A stretch of 64,000 nucleotides of DNA from Vibrio japonicus (GCF_024582835.1 NZ_CP102096.1:1922001-1986000); one strand, 5' to 3'; numbered from the stretch's first letter, positions 19,761-29,880 are shown. Numbers and translations are program-made. The notes: generated by a model not told the origin, from the sequence alone.

Positions 19761-21209
19761 TTACGGGCGGTACACTTTAACGTTGTTAAAGCCCTGCTCT
19801 TGCAGGTAAAGCGCCTGTAGTCGGCTCATTACGCCACGGTCACAGTAAAGCAGGTAAGTTTTGTTTTGGTCCAAATCACCAAACTGAGTACCTAGCTTGT
19901 AGAAAGGAATGTGTTTCACATCCACGCCTTCAATTTCTAGCGGGCTGTCGTCTTCCTCTTCTGGGCTACGGATGTCCAACACGATCGCGTGCTCTTCAAC
20001 CGCTTGAACTTGCTCTACTTCTGGCGCAGCTTGCTCAGTCTCTTTAGCGATATCGCGGATATCCATCTGACGAGCTTCACGCACGACTTGCTCTAAAATG
20101 TCGAAGTCAAACTTCTCTTCTTCTGCTTCCAGCTTCGCTTTTACTGCTTTCACTGTCGGCTTCTTAGAGATCACACCACAATACTCTGGCATCGTTTTAG
20201 CGAAATCTTCCGTACCAATTTCACGCGCCAAGTTGATGATGTCTTCTTTATCCCAGTTGATCAGAGGACGAAGAATCAATGAATCCGTTACGCCGTCAAT
20301 ATGACGCAGGTTTGTTAACGTCTGGCTCGACACCTGACCTAACGCTTCGCCTGTTACGAGTGCTTGAATACCAAACTTCTCAGCGATCATCCCCGCTGCA
20401 CGCATGAACATACGCTTAAGAACTACGCCCATTTGACCGTCATCGACTTTCTCTAGGATTTCTGCCACTACGGGTTCGAAGTCCACAGAGATGAAACGTA
20501 CTTTTGCCGATGAGCCGTACTTGTTCCAAAGATAGTAAGAAACCTGCTTAACACCGATCTCGTGTGCAGGACCACCTAGGTTAAAGAAACAGTAATGAAC
20601 TTTTGAGCCACGTTTGATGTGCAGGTAGCTTGAAACACCTGAGTCAAAACCGCCAGAAATCAGGCTTAACACATCTTCTTGCGTACCTAGTGGGAAACCA
20701 CCCAAACCTTTATAACGCGCAATGATTTGATTTAGCTTGTCACCAGACACTTCAACTTTCACCGTCACGTCAGGATTATGCAGTTTCACACTTGCACTTT
20801 CTACCGCTTGGTTTAAGCCACCGCCAACATAGCGCTCAAGCTCAATCGAAGTGAAGTCATGCTTACCGCGACGCTTCGCACGTACCACGAAAGTTTTGCC
20901 TTCGATGTTTGCGCGGTTTAGCTCTAATACTTGCTCAAAGATGTTGTGCAAGTCAGTAAACTCCGACTGCTGAACTTCAAGCACGTGGTGGATACCCGGC
21001 GTATGGGTCAACACTTCAATCACTTCTTTATAATATTGAGACGATTCAGAAGTCACTTCGATGTGGTCACGACGGTTAAACACCGCGACAGATTCAGTAC
21101 GAGCCTTGATGATGTTGCGAATATTACACTCGAGAATCTTTGTGAAGCGCTTACGTACCGATTCACTTTTTACGAAGATTTCTGGATGGGGCTTAACGAT
21201 AAATTTCAT
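19761..21209 (-). CDS. thiI: tRNA 4-thiouridine synthase / thiamine sulfurtransferase ThiI
   Basis: A 482-residue enzyme making 4-thiouridine at position 8 of tRNA and taking part in thiazole synthesis. Domains in order: ferredoxin-like and THUMP (about 1-165), adenylating PP-loop domain with SGGFDSG, and C-terminal rhodanese domain. Both cysteines that form the catalytic disulfide in E. coli are present: one in PEYCGV, the other Cys456 in YCDRGVMS. This is the long form with the rhodanese domain, as in enterobacteria. Monocistronic by its terminator and the long gap downstream. Confidence 0.97.
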   Translation of the reverse strand: MKFIVKPHPEIFVKSESVRKRFTKILECNIRNIIKARTESVAVFNRRDHIEVTSESSQYYKEVIEVLTHTPGIHHVLEVQQSEFTDLHNIFEQVLELNRANIEGKTFVVRAKRRGKHDFTSIELERYVGGGLNQAVESASVKLHNPDVTVKVEVSGDKLNQIIARYKGLGGFPLGTQEDVLSLISGGFDSGVSSYLHIKRGSKVHYCFFNLGGPAHEIGVKQVSYYLWNKYGSSAKVRFISVDFEPVVAEILEKVDDGQMGVVLKRMFMRAAGMIAEKFGIQALVTGEALGQVSSQTLTNLRHIDGVTDSLILRPLINWDKEDIINLAREIGTEDFAKTMPEYCGVISKKPTVKAVKAKLEAEEEKFDFDILEQVVREARQMDIRDIAKETEQAAPEVEQVQAVEEHAIVLDIRSPEEEDDSPLEIEGVDVKHIPFYKLGTQFGDLDQNKTYLLYCDRGVMSRLQALYLQEQGFNNVKVYRP

Positions 21210-21339
21210 AATTCACTTCACAAGTTAATAGTTTCGCAAAACAAGTTCGCTTAATCACAACCGACTAATCAACACGAAATACGTTTCGTAGTCGGCAGAA
21301 TAGCTAAGGGCGCAAGATTATACATGATCGATCGCTCAT

Positions 21340-21370
21340 AAAAAAGACGAGCGTGTTGCTCGTCTTTTTT
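21340..21370 (-). terminator. Terminator after pomB
   Basis: GACGAGC (21346-21352) pairs with GCTCGTC (21358-21364), with A and T runs on the two sides. Confidence 0.85.
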
Positions 21371-21383
21371 ATTTGGTGGGGTT

Positions 21384-22331
21384 TTAATTTTGCAGTGCTG
21401 GCACTTCGTCGCTGTAAATAGGTTCCCCCTGCAAAATGCTTATCTCTACCCTTCTATTTAGTGCACGTTGAGCTTCCGTATCGTTTGGCCCAAGCGGCGC
21501 TGTATCTGCCATACCACGGACCTGTAAGCGCTGATGATCAAAGCCACGCACTTTTTCCATCTCCTGCGCGACAGAAACGGCACGCTGAGCAGAAAGATCC
21601 CAATTGGAACGATATAATTCGGAGTCTAAACGCTGGTTATCCGTATGCCCCGAGACACGGATAATACCTGGTATATCTTTTACCAATTCAGCAATTTGTC
21701 GCACCAGCGGTCGGAACTTCGGTTGAAGGAAAGCTGAACCTTCAGGGAATGCACCCTTTTCACGAATACGAATATCAATTTGCTGACCCAAGTTTTCCAC
21801 TTCAATGGCACCTTGATCGATTTCCCGTTCCAGTGCTTTTTTAATGCTTTCCATGAGCGTTTCTAGCTCTTGGGACATTTCAGCCGATTGTTGCTGTTCG
21901 TTATCAGATTCCGAGTTTTGGTTATCTTGCGTTGAGGTATCTGATGATTTACCACCTGTCAGCTTGCCTTGATCCCTCTGAGTACCACCAGCCCTATCCG
22001 ATTCCCCTTCGTGAAATTCCAACGTTTGCTGAGTAATATCAATCGTCTGCTGCATGATCACGTCAATGGGTGTCGGTTCAGGTCTTCCCGGACGAAACTC
22101 CTGCGCAATAATGCTTGTTCCTTTCGGGATATCTTTCACTTCAAGACGGTTTTGGACACCAAAGGCGAACTTCATAGAGCCCGCAATCTGCTTGAACTTG
22201 AGCACGTCCATTTCTGAGAAAGAAAGCAGAAGTACGAAGAAGCACATTAGCAGAGACATCAAGTCCGCAAATGTCCCCATCCACAGCGGAAGGCCGGGTG
22301 GCGGACATTTGCAATCGCTATCGTCATCCAT
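21384..22331 (-). CDS. pomB: Sodium-driven flagellar stator subunit PomB
   Basis: A 315-residue MotB-family stator protein. The single membrane helix (about 17-38) carries the ion-binding Asp23 (FADLMSLLMCFF; D24 in V. alginolyticus), followed by a plug and a long Gln/Ser/Asp-rich periplasmic linker. A C-terminal OmpA-like peptidoglycan-binding domain contains SGHTDNQ and NRRVEI. The CKCPPPGLPLWMGTFADLMSLLMC context is that of PomB rather than proton-type MotB, so Na+ coupling of the polar flagellum is inferred. It starts 10 bases after pomA. Confidence 0.95.
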   Translation of the reverse strand: MDDDSDCKCPPPGLPLWMGTFADLMSLLMCFFVLLLSFSEMDVLKFKQIAGSMKFAFGVQNRLEVKDIPKGTSIIAQEFRPGRPEPTPIDVIMQQTIDITQQTLEFHEGESDRAGGTQRDQGKLTGGKSSDTSTQDNQNSESDNEQQQSAEMSQELETLMESIKKALEREIDQGAIEVENLGQQIDIRIREKGAFPEGSAFLQPKFRPLVRQIAELVKDIPGIIRVSGHTDNQRLDSELYRSNWDLSAQRAVSVAQEMEKVRGFDHQRLQVRGMADTAPLGPNDTEAQRALNRRVEISILQGEPIYSDEVPALQN

Positions 22332-22341
22332 AGAGACTTCC

Positions 22342-23106
22342 TTACGCGTTGTCTATATCAAGAGAACGCTTACCTTCATTGAGGTAGTTCTTGAGATAGC
22401 TGTCAATAACACGAGGGTTTTGACCATCTTGGATAGCAAGTACGCCGTCCATGATTAAGCGTCGGTTGAGTTTTTCTTGCTCTCGGCGTAGCGACAATTT
22501 GTCAGCGATTGGAAAAAACACCATGTTTGACAGAATCGCTCCGTAAAGCGTTGTTAAGAGTGCGACCGCCATAGCTGGTCCGATGGCTTTTGGGTCGTCC
22601 ATGTTAGAAAGCATCGCAACCAAACCAACCAACGTACCAATCATTCCCATCGCTGGTGCGACATCCCCGAAAGCACGAAACACACTCGCACCAAAGTCGT
22701 GGCGCTCATCCGTTAATGAAATGTCTTTTTTAAGAGCGGCGCGAACGACATCCGCATCATGGCCGTCCACCAACAGGTCGATGCCCTTTTGCATAAAGTT
22801 GTTCGTAATTTCCATCTCTTCCAACGCTAAGAAGCCACCTTTACGCGCAGCGTCAGCCATTTCTACCACTTTAGCGATGAGATCTTGTGGCTCATCAACC
22901 TTAAACATGAAGGCCTTGCCCGCAATTTTGGCGGCACCGAAGAACTGTCCTATAGTAAACTTCATCAACACAACGAAGGTTGAACCACCAACTACGATTA
23001 GAATAGATGTGACATCGACGAACATCATGATACTTCCGCCAAGTATCATTGCCATGATGACGAAAGCCAAACCGCCAATCAGTCCTATCAGCGTTGCTAA
23101 ATCCAC
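22342..23106 (-). CDS. pomA: Sodium-driven flagellar stator subunit PomA
   Basis: A 254-residue MotA/TolQ-family protein with four membrane helices (about 3-22, 30-50, 150-170, 180-202) and a large cytoplasmic loop with charged residues that contact FliG. It is nearly identical in pattern to Vibrio PomA, including VFRAFGDVAPAMGMIGTLVG and the C-terminal NGQ-type NPRVIDSYLKNYL. With PomB it forms the 5:2 stator converting sodium flow to rotation. Divergent from xseB; upstream motifs of flagellar sigma factors are not obvious to me. Confidence 0.96.
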   Translation of the reverse strand: MDLATLIGLIGGLAFVIMAMILGGSIMMFVDVTSILIVVGGSTFVVLMKFTIGQFFGAAKIAGKAFMFKVDEPQDLIAKVVEMADAARKGGFLALEEMEITNNFMQKGIDLLVDGHDADVVRAALKKDISLTDERHDFGASVFRAFGDVAPAMGMIGTLVGLVAMLSNMDDPKAIGPAMAVALLTTLYGAILSNMVFFPIADKLSLRREQEKLNRRLIMDGVLAIQDGQNPRVIDSYLKNYLNEGKRSLDIDNA

Positions 23107-23298
23107 AAAGCACTCCTCATTCTATCTCTGAGCTTCTACCAGATTATATCGGCAACATTTTCAGATCTTTAGTATTTTCTCGAATCATCATTTAGATTCT
23201 TGTCCCAAGTAGAAAATCCGTCATTCATCCCAAAGACCAAACATCTTTGATATCACTGAGCAGGTTCGATTTTTCTGACAAATTTACTCGGTTAAATT

Positions 23299-23327
23299 TG
23301 ACCATCCTTGGCCGCTAAGGTAACTTT
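23299..23327 (+). promoter_or_regulatory. Candidate promoter of xseB-ispA-dxs
   Basis: TTGACC at 23299-23304 and TAACTT at 23322-23327, 17 bases apart; the -10 match is weak. Confidence 0.35.
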
Positions 23328-23355
23328 CGTGCATCTCTATCAACACAGATATATT

Positions 23356-23598
23356 ATGGCGAGCAAAAAACCTGAAAACATGACCTTTGAGGCGACCATT
23401 CAAGAGCTCGATACAATCGTAGAAAGCCTTGAAAATGGTGAACTTGCGCTTGATGATGCTTTGAAAAAATTTGAGCGTGGTATTGCATTGGCACGCGCAG
23501 GTCAAGGCAAGCTTTATGACGCCGAACAACGCGTCAGCATTTTATTAAGCAATGATGATGAAGCGCCACTCAGTCAGTTTGACGCTCAGCCAGAATAA
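23356..23598 (+). CDS. xseB: Exodeoxyribonuclease VII small subunit XseB
   Basis: An 80-residue small subunit of ExoVII, which degrades single-stranded DNA with XseA (not in the window). Conserved FEATIQELDTIVESLE and ALKKFERGIAL helices are present. Start ATG 23356 gives MASKKPENMTFE; the frame extends to 23308 but the extra residues are not conserved. First gene of xseB-ispA-dxs, an arrangement shared with E. coli. Confidence 0.95.
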   Translation: MASKKPENMTFEATIQELDTIVESLENGELALDDALKKFERGIALARAGQGKLYDAEQRVSILLSNDDEAPLSQFDAQPE

Positions 23599-23618
23599 TT
23601 GATTTAGAAGATATTCTT

Positions 23619-24503
23619 ATGCAAGAGGCCCTAACCTCACTCCAAAAACGTAACAACGATAAGCTAGAAGAATGGCTCAATCAGTTGCCGCATCAACAGC
23701 AACCTCTGATTGATGCCATGCGCTATGGTTTGCTGCTAGGTGGTAAACGCGCTCGTCCTTTCCTTGTGTACATCACAGGCCAAATGCTTGGCTGCGAATT
23801 AGAAGATCTTGATACGCCAGCCGCTGCGGTTGAGTGTATCCACGCCTATTCGCTCATCCACGATGATTTGCCAGCAATGGATGATGATAACTTACGCCGT
23901 GGTCAACCGACCTGTCACATCAAGTTTGATGAAGCGACCGCTATTCTCACTGGCGATGCATTGCAAACTCTGGCTTTCACTATTTTAGCGGATGGCAAAC
24001 TGTCACCGGCAGCGGAAAGTAACCGTATAAAAATGGTCAGCGTGCTTGCAACAGCCTCCGGTGCTAGCGGCATGTGCATGGGTCAATCTCTCGACCTTTC
24101 TGCTGAAAATCGTTCTATTTCTCTCGAAGAGTTGGAAGAAATCCACCGACACAAAACGGGTGCACTGATGAAAAGTGCGATTCGTTTAGGGGCTCTTGCT
24201 GCTGGCGAAAAAGGAATAGCCGTGTTGCCTCAACTAGATCAATTTGCGGATGCGATTGGTTTGGCGTTTCAGGTTCAAGACGACATTCTTGATATCATTA
24301 GTGATACCGAAACGTTAGGGAAACCTCAAGGTTCTGACCAAGAATTAAACAAAAGCACCTACCCTTCATTGCTTGGGTTAGACGGTGCCATCAACAAAGC
24401 TCACACTCTGTTACATGAAGCACTTCAAGCTTTGGAAGCTATCCCATACAATACAGAGTTACTCGAAGAGTTCGCCCGATATGTCATCGAGCGCAAGAAC
24501 TAA
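23619..24503 (+). CDS. ispA: Farnesyl diphosphate synthase IspA
   Basis: A 294-residue trans-prenyltransferase condensing IPP with DMAPP and GPP to farnesyl diphosphate, the precursor of ubiquinone, undecaprenyl phosphate and heme O. First Asp-rich motif DDLPAMDDD, second DDILD, plus GGKRARP for pyrophosphate binding. Two residues before the first motif and the LIHDDLP context fit the short-chain class. It sits between xseB and dxs with 20-base gaps, so precursor supply (Dxs) and use (IspA) are coupled. Its product also feeds CyoE. Confidence 0.97.
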   Translation: MQEALTSLQKRNNDKLEEWLNQLPHQQQPLIDAMRYGLLLGGKRARPFLVYITGQMLGCELEDLDTPAAAVECIHAYSLIHDDLPAMDDDNLRRGQPTCHIKFDEATAILTGDALQTLAFTILADGKLSPAAESNRIKMVSVLATASGASGMCMGQSLDLSAENRSISLEELEEIHRHKTGALMKSAIRLGALAAGEKGIAVLPQLDQFADAIGLAFQVQDDILDIISDTETLGKPQGSDQELNKSTYPSLLGLDGAINKAHTLLHEALQALEAIPYNTELLEEFARYVIERKN

Positions 24504-24523
24504 CACAATAAGCGCGCAATTAT

Positions 24524-26389
24524 ATGACTCTTGATATTTCAAAGTACCCAACATTGGCTCTAGCGGATACGCCAGATGAACTACGCAGCCTTCCAAATGA
24601 AATGCTGCCTAAGCTATGTGGTGAGCTGCGTACTTATTTACTCAACTCAGTTAGCCACTCAAGCGGTCACTTCGCTTCAGGCCTAGGCACAGTGGAACTC
24701 ACTGTCGCTCTGCACTACGTGTACAACACACCATTTGATCAATTGATCTGGGATGTGGGTCACCAAGCGTACCCGCACAAAATTCTGACTGGTCGCCGAG
24801 ATCAAATGTCAAGCATCCGCCAAAAAGGTGGATTGCACCCATTCCCATGGCGTGAAGAAAGCGAGTACGACACCTTGTCTGTTGGTCACTCATCGACTTC
24901 CATCAGTGCCGCACTGGGTATGGCGATCAGTGCCGAAAAAGAAGGTAAGAACCGTAAAATCGTCAGTGTGATTGGCGATGGTGCGATCACAGCTGGCATG
25001 GCCTTCGAGGCGATGAACCACGCTGGTGACGTCCACTCTGATATGCTGGTAATTCTGAACGACAATGAAATGTCGATTTCAGAGAACGTAGGCGCGCTAA
25101 ATAACCACTTAGCACAAGTGCTTTCTGGTAGCCTTTACACTTCGATTCGTGAAGGCGGTAAGAAGGTACTGTCTGGCGTGCCACCAATCAAAGAATTGGT
25201 CCGCCGTACTGAAGAACATTTAAAGGGCATGGTCGTGCCTGGCACATTGTTTGAAGAGTTCGGTTTCAACTACATTGGCCCAGTTGACGGACATGACGTT
25301 AACGAGCTAGTCAAAACTCTGAAGAACATGCGCGAACTAAAAGGCCCTCAGTTCCTGCATATTATGACGAAGAAAGGCAAAGGCTACGAACCGGCGGAAA
25401 AAGATCCGATCGGTTACCACAGCGTACCTAAGTTTGACCCGTCGAATCACTCTCTACCTAAGAGCAGTGGTGGCAAACCTAGCTTTTCAAAGATCTTTGG
25501 TGACTTCCTGTGTGATATGGCAGCGCAAGATCCTAAGTTGATGGCAATTACGCCAGCAATGCGTGAAGGTTCGGGTATGGTTCGTTTCTCAAAAGAGTAC
25601 CCAGACCAATACTTCGATGTCGCCATTGCTGAGCAGCACGCTGTGACGCTAGCAACAGGGATGGCCATCGCAGGTAATAATCCAATTGTGGCTATCTACT
25701 CTACCTTCTTGCAACGTGGCTATGATCAATTGATTCATGATGTCGCCATTATGGATCTTCCAATCATGTTTGCCATCGACCGCGCTGGTCTTGTGGGTGC
25801 AGACGGTCAAACTCACCAAGGTGCGTTTGATTTAAGCTTTATGCGTTGCATCCCGAACATGGTGATTATGGCACCAAGTGACGAGAATGAGTGTCGCCAG
25901 ATGCTTTACACTGGCCACAAACATACTGGTCCTTCTGCGGTTCGTTATCCTCGTGGCACGGGGATGGGCACCGAGATCAAGACCGAGTTTACTGCACTAG
26001 AAATCGGTAAAGGTCGACTCGTACGCAAAGGTGAAAACGTCGCTATTCTTAGCTTTGGTACTTTCTTGGAAAATGCGCTAACTGTTGCAGAAAACCTCAA
26101 CGCAACTGTCGCGGACATGCGCTTTGTGAAACCTCTCGATGAAGAACTGATCAAAGAGCTTGTTGCTACGCACGATGTTATCGTCACAGTTGAAGAAAAC
26201 GCAATTGCTGGCGGTGCGGGTGCGGGTGTCGTTGAATTCATGATGAAAGAAAAATTGATCAAACCAGTCCTTAACTTAGGATTGCCAGACCAATTTGTTC
26301 ATCAAGGCACCCAAGAAGAGCTGCATGAAGAACTTGGGCTCGACGCGAAAGGCATTGAAAACGCGATTCGCGAATACATGGAAAAGTAA
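24524..26389 (+). CDS. dxs: 1-deoxy-D-xylulose-5-phosphate synthase Dxs
   Basis: A 621-residue thiamine-diphosphate enzyme that joins pyruvate and glyceraldehyde-3-phosphate, the first step of the MEP isoprenoid pathway and a source for thiamine and pyridoxal. Visible motifs: the ThDP-binding [15 protein letters not shown] with the downstream ILNDN, the catalytic-site H in VGHSS, and the transketolase-like [13 protein letters not shown]. Length matches E. coli Dxs (620). A strong terminator follows, ending the xseB operon. Confidence 0.98.
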   Translation: MTLDISKYPTLALADTPDELRSLPNEMLPKLCGELRTYLLNSVSHSSGHFASGLGTVELTVALHYVYNTPFDQLIWDVGHQAYPHKILTGRRDQMSSIRQKGGLHPFPWREESEYDTLSVGHSSTSISAALGMAISAEKEGKNRKIVSVIGDGAITAGMAFEAMNHAGDVHSDMLVILNDNEMSISENVGALNNHLAQVLSGSLYTSIREGGKKVLSGVPPIKELVRRTEEHLKGMVVPGTLFEEFGFNYIGPVDGHDVNELVKTLKNMRELKGPQFLHIMTKKGKGYEPAEKDPIGYHSVPKFDPSNHSLPKSSGGKPSFSKIFGDFLCDMAAQDPKLMAITPAMREGSGMVRFSKEYPDQYFDVAIAEQHAVTLATGMAIAGNNPIVAIYSTFLQRGYDQLIHDVAIMDLPIMFAIDRAGLVGADGQTHQGAFDLSFMRCIPNMVIMAPSDENECRQMLYTGHKHTGPSAVRYPRGTGMGTEIKTEFTALEIGKGRLVRKGENVAILSFGTFLENALTVAENLNATVADMRFVKPLDEELIKELVATHDVIVTVEENAIAGGAGAGVVEFMMKEKLIKPVLNLGLPDQFVHQGTQEELHEELGLDAKGIENAIREYMEK

Positions 26390-26404
26390 GCTAATCTAAT
26401 CATT

Positions 26405-26429
26405 AAAGCCCTCTGTTGAGGGCTTTTTT
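26405..26429. terminator. Terminator between dxs and truC
   Basis: AAAGCCCTC (26405-26413) pairs with GAGGGCTTT, followed by a T run; serves dxs and, less well, convergent truC. Confidence 0.85.
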
Positions 26430-26436
26430 GTTACTT

Positions 26437-27159
26437 TTAACTTGGAATGCTCCAACTAAATTCTGCACACAGCCTCTTCCAAGTGTCGTCAACGCCAGCC
26501 TTAATCACGACTTCTTGCTTCGTAAATGGGTGAACAAATTTTAATGACGATGAGTGCAGCAGCAGCCTGTGCGAGTCATACACTTCTCTAAACAGTTTAT
26601 TGTGTTTACCGTCGCCGTGTGTGGTATCTCCAACAATAGGATGGCGTAGGTGCGCCATATGGCGTCGTAGCTGATGTTTGCGTCCGGTTAAGGGCTTCAT
26701 CTCCATAAGACAGTATCGCGTGGTTGGGAACTGACCTGTGGAATGCGGGATTTCAGCCTTTGCCAGCGGTTTATAGTCGGTTACTGCTTCTTGCGCTTCC
26801 TTATCTTGGCTCGCATGCTTGTCCGCAATTTTGTCCAATTCCACTTTAAGCGCGTAGTCCAATCTGCCTTCTTCTAAAATCCAACCACGAACAATCGCGT
26901 GGTACGTTTTTTCCATTTCATGATTGGCGAACATGGGCATCACTTGCGATGCGACCTCACTCGACAGCGCAAAGATCAACACCCCAGACGTAGGTCTGTC
27001 TAAGCGATGGAGCGGAAAGACATGTTGACCAATTTGATCCCGCAATGTCTGCATGACAAATTGTGTTTCATGTTTGTCTAACCAGCTACGGTGCACTAGC
27101 ATTCCTGCTGGCTTATTAACTGCAACGAAATACTCATCCTGATAAATGATTTCCAGCAT
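26437..27159 (-). CDS. truC: tRNA pseudouridine(65) synthase TruC
   Basis: A 240-residue RluA-family pseudouridine synthase modifying U65 in tRNA-Ile and tRNA-Asp. The catalytic Asp54 is in HRLDRPTSG; further family motifs are YHAIVRG, TGRKHQLRRH and HPFTKQEV. The start ATG at 27159 overlaps the yqcC stop as TGATG; an upstream in-frame start at 27168 would add three residues inside yqcC. The E. coli protein matches from MLEI onward. yqcC and truC are paired in the same way in enterobacteria, next to csrB. Confidence 0.95.
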   Translation of the reverse strand: MLEIIYQDEYFVAVNKPAGMLVHRSWLDKHETQFVMQTLRDQIGQHVFPLHRLDRPTSGVLIFALSSEVASQVMPMFANHEMEKTYHAIVRGWILEEGRLDYALKVELDKIADKHASQDKEAQEAVTDYKPLAKAEIPHSTGQFPTTRYCLMEMKPLTGRKHQLRRHMAHLRHPIVGDTTHGDGKHNKLFREVYDSHRLLLHSSSLKFVHPFTKQEVVIKAGVDDTWKRLCAEFSWSIPS

Positions 27160-27473
27160 CAGGCGCACACCTCATCAATCGACTTAAGTAAAATAATCAA
27201 AGGCACATATTCGCCCTGCTCTTTCCAGCATTCTTCAAAGTAGGGAGTGATTGAGAACCCCGTTGGAAATGGCATGTCTTGCCCTATCAGTGCTGACATC
27301 TTAGGTAAGAAAATCCACTGTAACCACTGTTCTGGCGTTAATGTGTCTAGCGCGAAGGGCTCTGCACTTTGCAGTGCTTTTTCCTCTGGTGGATGCGCTT
27401 GCCATAGCTTCAAACGTTGCATCAGAGGCATTAGCTGCTCTAAAAGGAGTAACAATTGCTGTTCTTTTGTCAT
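27159..27473 (-). CDS. yqcC: YqcC-family protein (DUF446)
   Basis: A 104-residue cytoplasmic protein with a Leu-rich N-terminal helix, EPFALDTLTPEQWLQWIFLPKM in the middle and IDEVCA at the end; this pattern is the DUF446/YqcC family. Function unknown. It ends in a one-base overlap with truC. ATG at 27473 is preferred; an in-frame GTG lies 6 bases upstream. No enzymatic motif is visible. Confidence 0.88.
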   Translation of the reverse strand: MTKEQQLLLLLEQLMPLMQRLKLWQAHPPEEKALQSAEPFALDTLTPEQWLQWIFLPKMSALIGQDMPFPTGFSITPYFEECWKEQGEYVPLIILLKSIDEVCA

Positions 27474-27549
27474 AAACACATCACATTGACCTTGAAAATA
27501 GGCGTAAGAGTACCATTTATAGAGGAAAGAAAGTTAGGACTATTCTCTA

Positions 27550-28587
27550 ATGGAAAACATACATACCCTCACGCAACTACTGACTAGCAGTGATTGCCAA
27601 TATCAGGTGTACGATCTCGGTCGCCGCATTAAGCATATCGAAAACAAAGTTTTTGCTGATGTAGAAAAAGGTCAACTGCCTTACCCATATCCACTACAGC
27701 GAAAAGCCCACCTTGCGATTGCCTACTGGAACGAGCAGAAACAGCCTTGGATCTGGTTTCTAAAGTTTGAGTTAGATGAACGCGGCCTATTTAAGCAATC
27801 GGATATCGGTAATTTCCTTAAGTATGTTATCGAAGCGATGGGAACACGTATCAGCCAAGAGATGACCGAAGAGCAACAACAAAAGCTTTCTAATAATCCC
27901 TATACGTTCAAACCGTCTGAAGACAAGATGGCGGTATTCCATAGCCAAGTCAGAGCATTACTTGATCTACCGTGTAGCCAATACTACGAACACGCTCAGC
28001 ACTACTTCTCGGGTGGCTTAGGCTGGGACAATTGGCAGACAGTCGGACTTCAAGGTGTGACTGATATTTGTGCGCGCTTAGGACAGGAACAAAATGGCGT
28101 CAATGTTCGTCGCTCGCTTCATCACTTACCAAGCGAACCGCTTTACGCCTTGCTGGGAGCATTAGAGCATACAAGCTTGCAAAAAAAGCTCGCACAACGT
28201 CTCGCTGAACTCGCGATGGATCAGATTGAAAGTGCAGACCCAGATATTTTTCTTTTAGGTGCGTTAACACGTGCTCTTTCTGGCGCAGACAACGCCATTT
28301 CACTGCCTGTGCTACAACACATTCTTACGTCTCCAAGGCTAAGCCATCAAGAGGTGCTCATTGGGATTGCAGGCCGCTGCTGGCATCTACTGGCAAACCA
28401 TGACGTTGCAGAACAATATCTACTTCGTTTAGCTCAGACTGGGAATCAAGCGTTGTTCAATCAACTTTTTGCTGACCTGGTTATGCTACCAGAGCTACGT
28501 ATGGTGCTACTGCCACTGCTTCATTCTAATCCTTCAAAAGAACTGGCTGCAGCCCTTATTTCTTTGCAGCAAGCGACAAAAGGGTAA
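27550..28587 (+). CDS. DUF3549 family protein
   Basis: A 345-residue soluble protein with no signal peptide, matching DUF3549 as I remember it from vibrios and relatives. The first 150 residues are mixed; the rest is mostly helical and Leu/Ala-rich and could form HEAT-like helical repeats (my inference). No catalytic motif. The next gene (DUF3301) follows after 3 bases, so the pair is one operon. Function unknown. Confidence 0.75.
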   Translation: MENIHTLTQLLTSSDCQYQVYDLGRRIKHIENKVFADVEKGQLPYPYPLQRKAHLAIAYWNEQKQPWIWFLKFELDERGLFKQSDIGNFLKYVIEAMGTRISQEMTEEQQQKLSNNPYTFKPSEDKMAVFHSQVRALLDLPCSQYYEHAQHYFSGGLGWDNWQTVGLQGVTDICARLGQEQNGVNVRRSLHHLPSEPLYALLGALEHTSLQKKLAQRLAELAMDQIESADPDIFLLGALTRALSGADNAISLPVLQHILTSPRLSHQEVLIGIAGRCWHLLANHDVAEQYLLRLAQTGNQALFNQLFADLVMLPELRMVLLPLLHSNPSKELAAALISLQQATKG

Positions 28588-28590
28588 ACG

Positions 28591-28890
28591 ATGATAGGAG
28601 ACCTACTAGCAATACTTATATTGGCGCTTGTCTGTTTCTTATTTTGGCAACAACGGCGACAAGCTGAATTAGCAAAACTCATCGCATCAAGAAAGTGCGA
28701 GCAACTGAACCTTCAGCTCATTAGCGTTGCTTTAAAGGGTCACAAAATGAAAACGCCAGATGGTCTCTGGCGTTGGCATTCAATCTATCAGTTCGAGTTC
28801 TCTTCGCTGGGAGATGACTGCTATCAAGGGACCTTGATCATGCAAGGGTTTCATCTTGCGAAGATAAACATTCCGCCTCATCGGATGTAA
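28591..28890 (+). CDS. DUF3301 small membrane protein
   Basis: A 99-residue protein with one N-terminal membrane helix (about 4-20, LLAILILALVCFLFW) and a basic QQRRQ border that places the rest in the cytoplasm. The remainder has the DUF3301 pattern GLWRWHSIYQFEFSS. It is cotranscribed with the DUF3549 gene. Its last 53 bases overlap the 3' end of the convergent acetyltransferase gene, so the two mRNAs are complementary at their 3' ends. Confidence 0.78.
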   Translation: MIGDLLAILILALVCFLFWQQRRQAELAKLIASRKCEQLNLQLISVALKGHKMKTPDGLWRWHSIYQFEFSSLGDDCYQGTLIMQGFHLAKINIPPHRM

Positions 28891-29356
28891 ATCGGTACTC
28901 ATCGTATGGCCCAAAGGCGTCTCGCTTGTGAGCGATAAGTTGAAAACCCAATTTATTAAGAAGCTTGATTGATGGCTCGTGACCACTGTTCACTGTAGCC
29001 ATCACTTGCGTCAAACTTAAATCTCGTACCGCACGGTAAAAGAAAGAAGCAAGCACTTCACTGGCTATCCCCTTCCCCCAATACAGTTTATCGAATATAA
29101 AACCCAGTTCAGGCAACTCATCTAAAGTAGAAATAAAAACGTGCCCCATGTAGTCACGCGTTTGGCTATCTAAAACCGCTCGGGCATAAATGGTTTCATC
29201 ATGAAGCATTCGTGAGAAAAGCTGTTTGGCAGATGAAACAGTATGCGGACCGTTCATTTCTGCTCGATTTTTGGCGCAGCAATTTAAAAGTAAGAAGTCT
29301 GATTGTAACGACTCGTTATAGGGTACCAATAACGAACGGCGAGTCACTATTGTCAT
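28838..29356 (-). CDS. GNAT-family N-acetyltransferase
   Basis: A 172-residue RimJ/RimL-like acetyltransferase. The acetyl-CoA loop appears as YWGKGIASEVL (weak form of Q/RxxGxG/A), followed by the conserved VNSGHEPSIKLLNKLGF motif in which the Asn and Ser after V position CoA. The substrate cannot be predicted; relatives acetylate protein N-termini or small molecules. Single gene, transcribed toward and into DUF3301. The last residues (SDEAECLSSQDETLA) look like low-constraint sequence created by the overlap. Confidence 0.82.
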   Translation of the reverse strand: MTIVTRRSLLVPYNESLQSDFLLLNCCAKNRAEMNGPHTVSSAKQLFSRMLHDETIYARAVLDSQTRDYMGHVFISTLDELPELGFIFDKLYWGKGIASEVLASFFYRAVRDLSLTQVMATVNSGHEPSIKLLNKLGFQLIAHKRDAFGPYDEYRFTSDEAECLSSQDETLA

Positions 29357-29477
29357 ACGACATCCTTGTAAACAGAAAACTGTTTCTTGTTTATAAAAAC
29401 AAAGCCGAAAAGTTACAGCAACTGAGGGGTAGGGTTATTGATCTAGATTGCGTCTAGTTATTGTTATAAAAATAATT

Positions 29478-29876
29478 AAGAAAGCCCCGACACTTGCGTA
29501 TCGGGGCTATAGTCTTACTCGCAGCAGTCCGGCTACAAAAAATGCTCCATGCATCTTCCTTAATAGCGACTGAATCCTTCAGTCCAATCCTAACGTCGCC
29601 GTCCTAGCGGTGTCCTTATCATCCTGATCGCCAACATTCCCCGTCAGCACACTTCACTTGTTCCTTGAGCGGTGTCCCTAGTATCATCCTGATACTGTCC
29701 TGCCCCTTCCTAGAGGTGTCCGTTCATTCCTTTGTCGCTGAAATCCTATCAACGAGCGTGTCCGTACACTGTCCTTTGCTCCATGCTGGTCAACTCTCCT
29801 AGTCAACCAAATCTTCTTCCTGAAGATAACCAATCCTTGGTGAGTTCCTGTTCCGTGTCAGCATCCTTCCGACACC
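29478..29876 (-). ncRNA. CsrB-family RNA (CsrA sponge)
   Basis: On the minus strand, about 28 GGA trinucleotides, some 18 of them as AGGA, are spread through about 360 nt, many in hairpin loops. This is the hallmark of CsrB/CsrC RNAs, which sequester the translational regulator CsrA. The 5' end begins with a stem GTGTC/GACAC holding GGAAGGATG in its loop, and the RNA ends in a strong terminator. Candidate promoter and VarA/GacA box are upstream. Vibrios have several Csr RNAs; which one this is cannot be decided by eye, but E. coli csrB also lies beside yqcC/truC. Ends are approximate. Confidence 0.85.
29481..29508 (-). terminator. Terminator of the CsrB-family RNA
   Basis: AGCCCCGATAC and GTGTCGGGGCT (minus strand) form an 11-bp stem with one G-U pair and a GCAA tetraloop, followed by TTTCTTAATT. 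Confidence 0.85.
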
Positions 29877-29880
29877 TATT

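Noticed and set aside
22583-23131. 182-codon plus-strand frame within pomA
   Set aside because: Antisense to conserved pomA; composition of a reversed reading.
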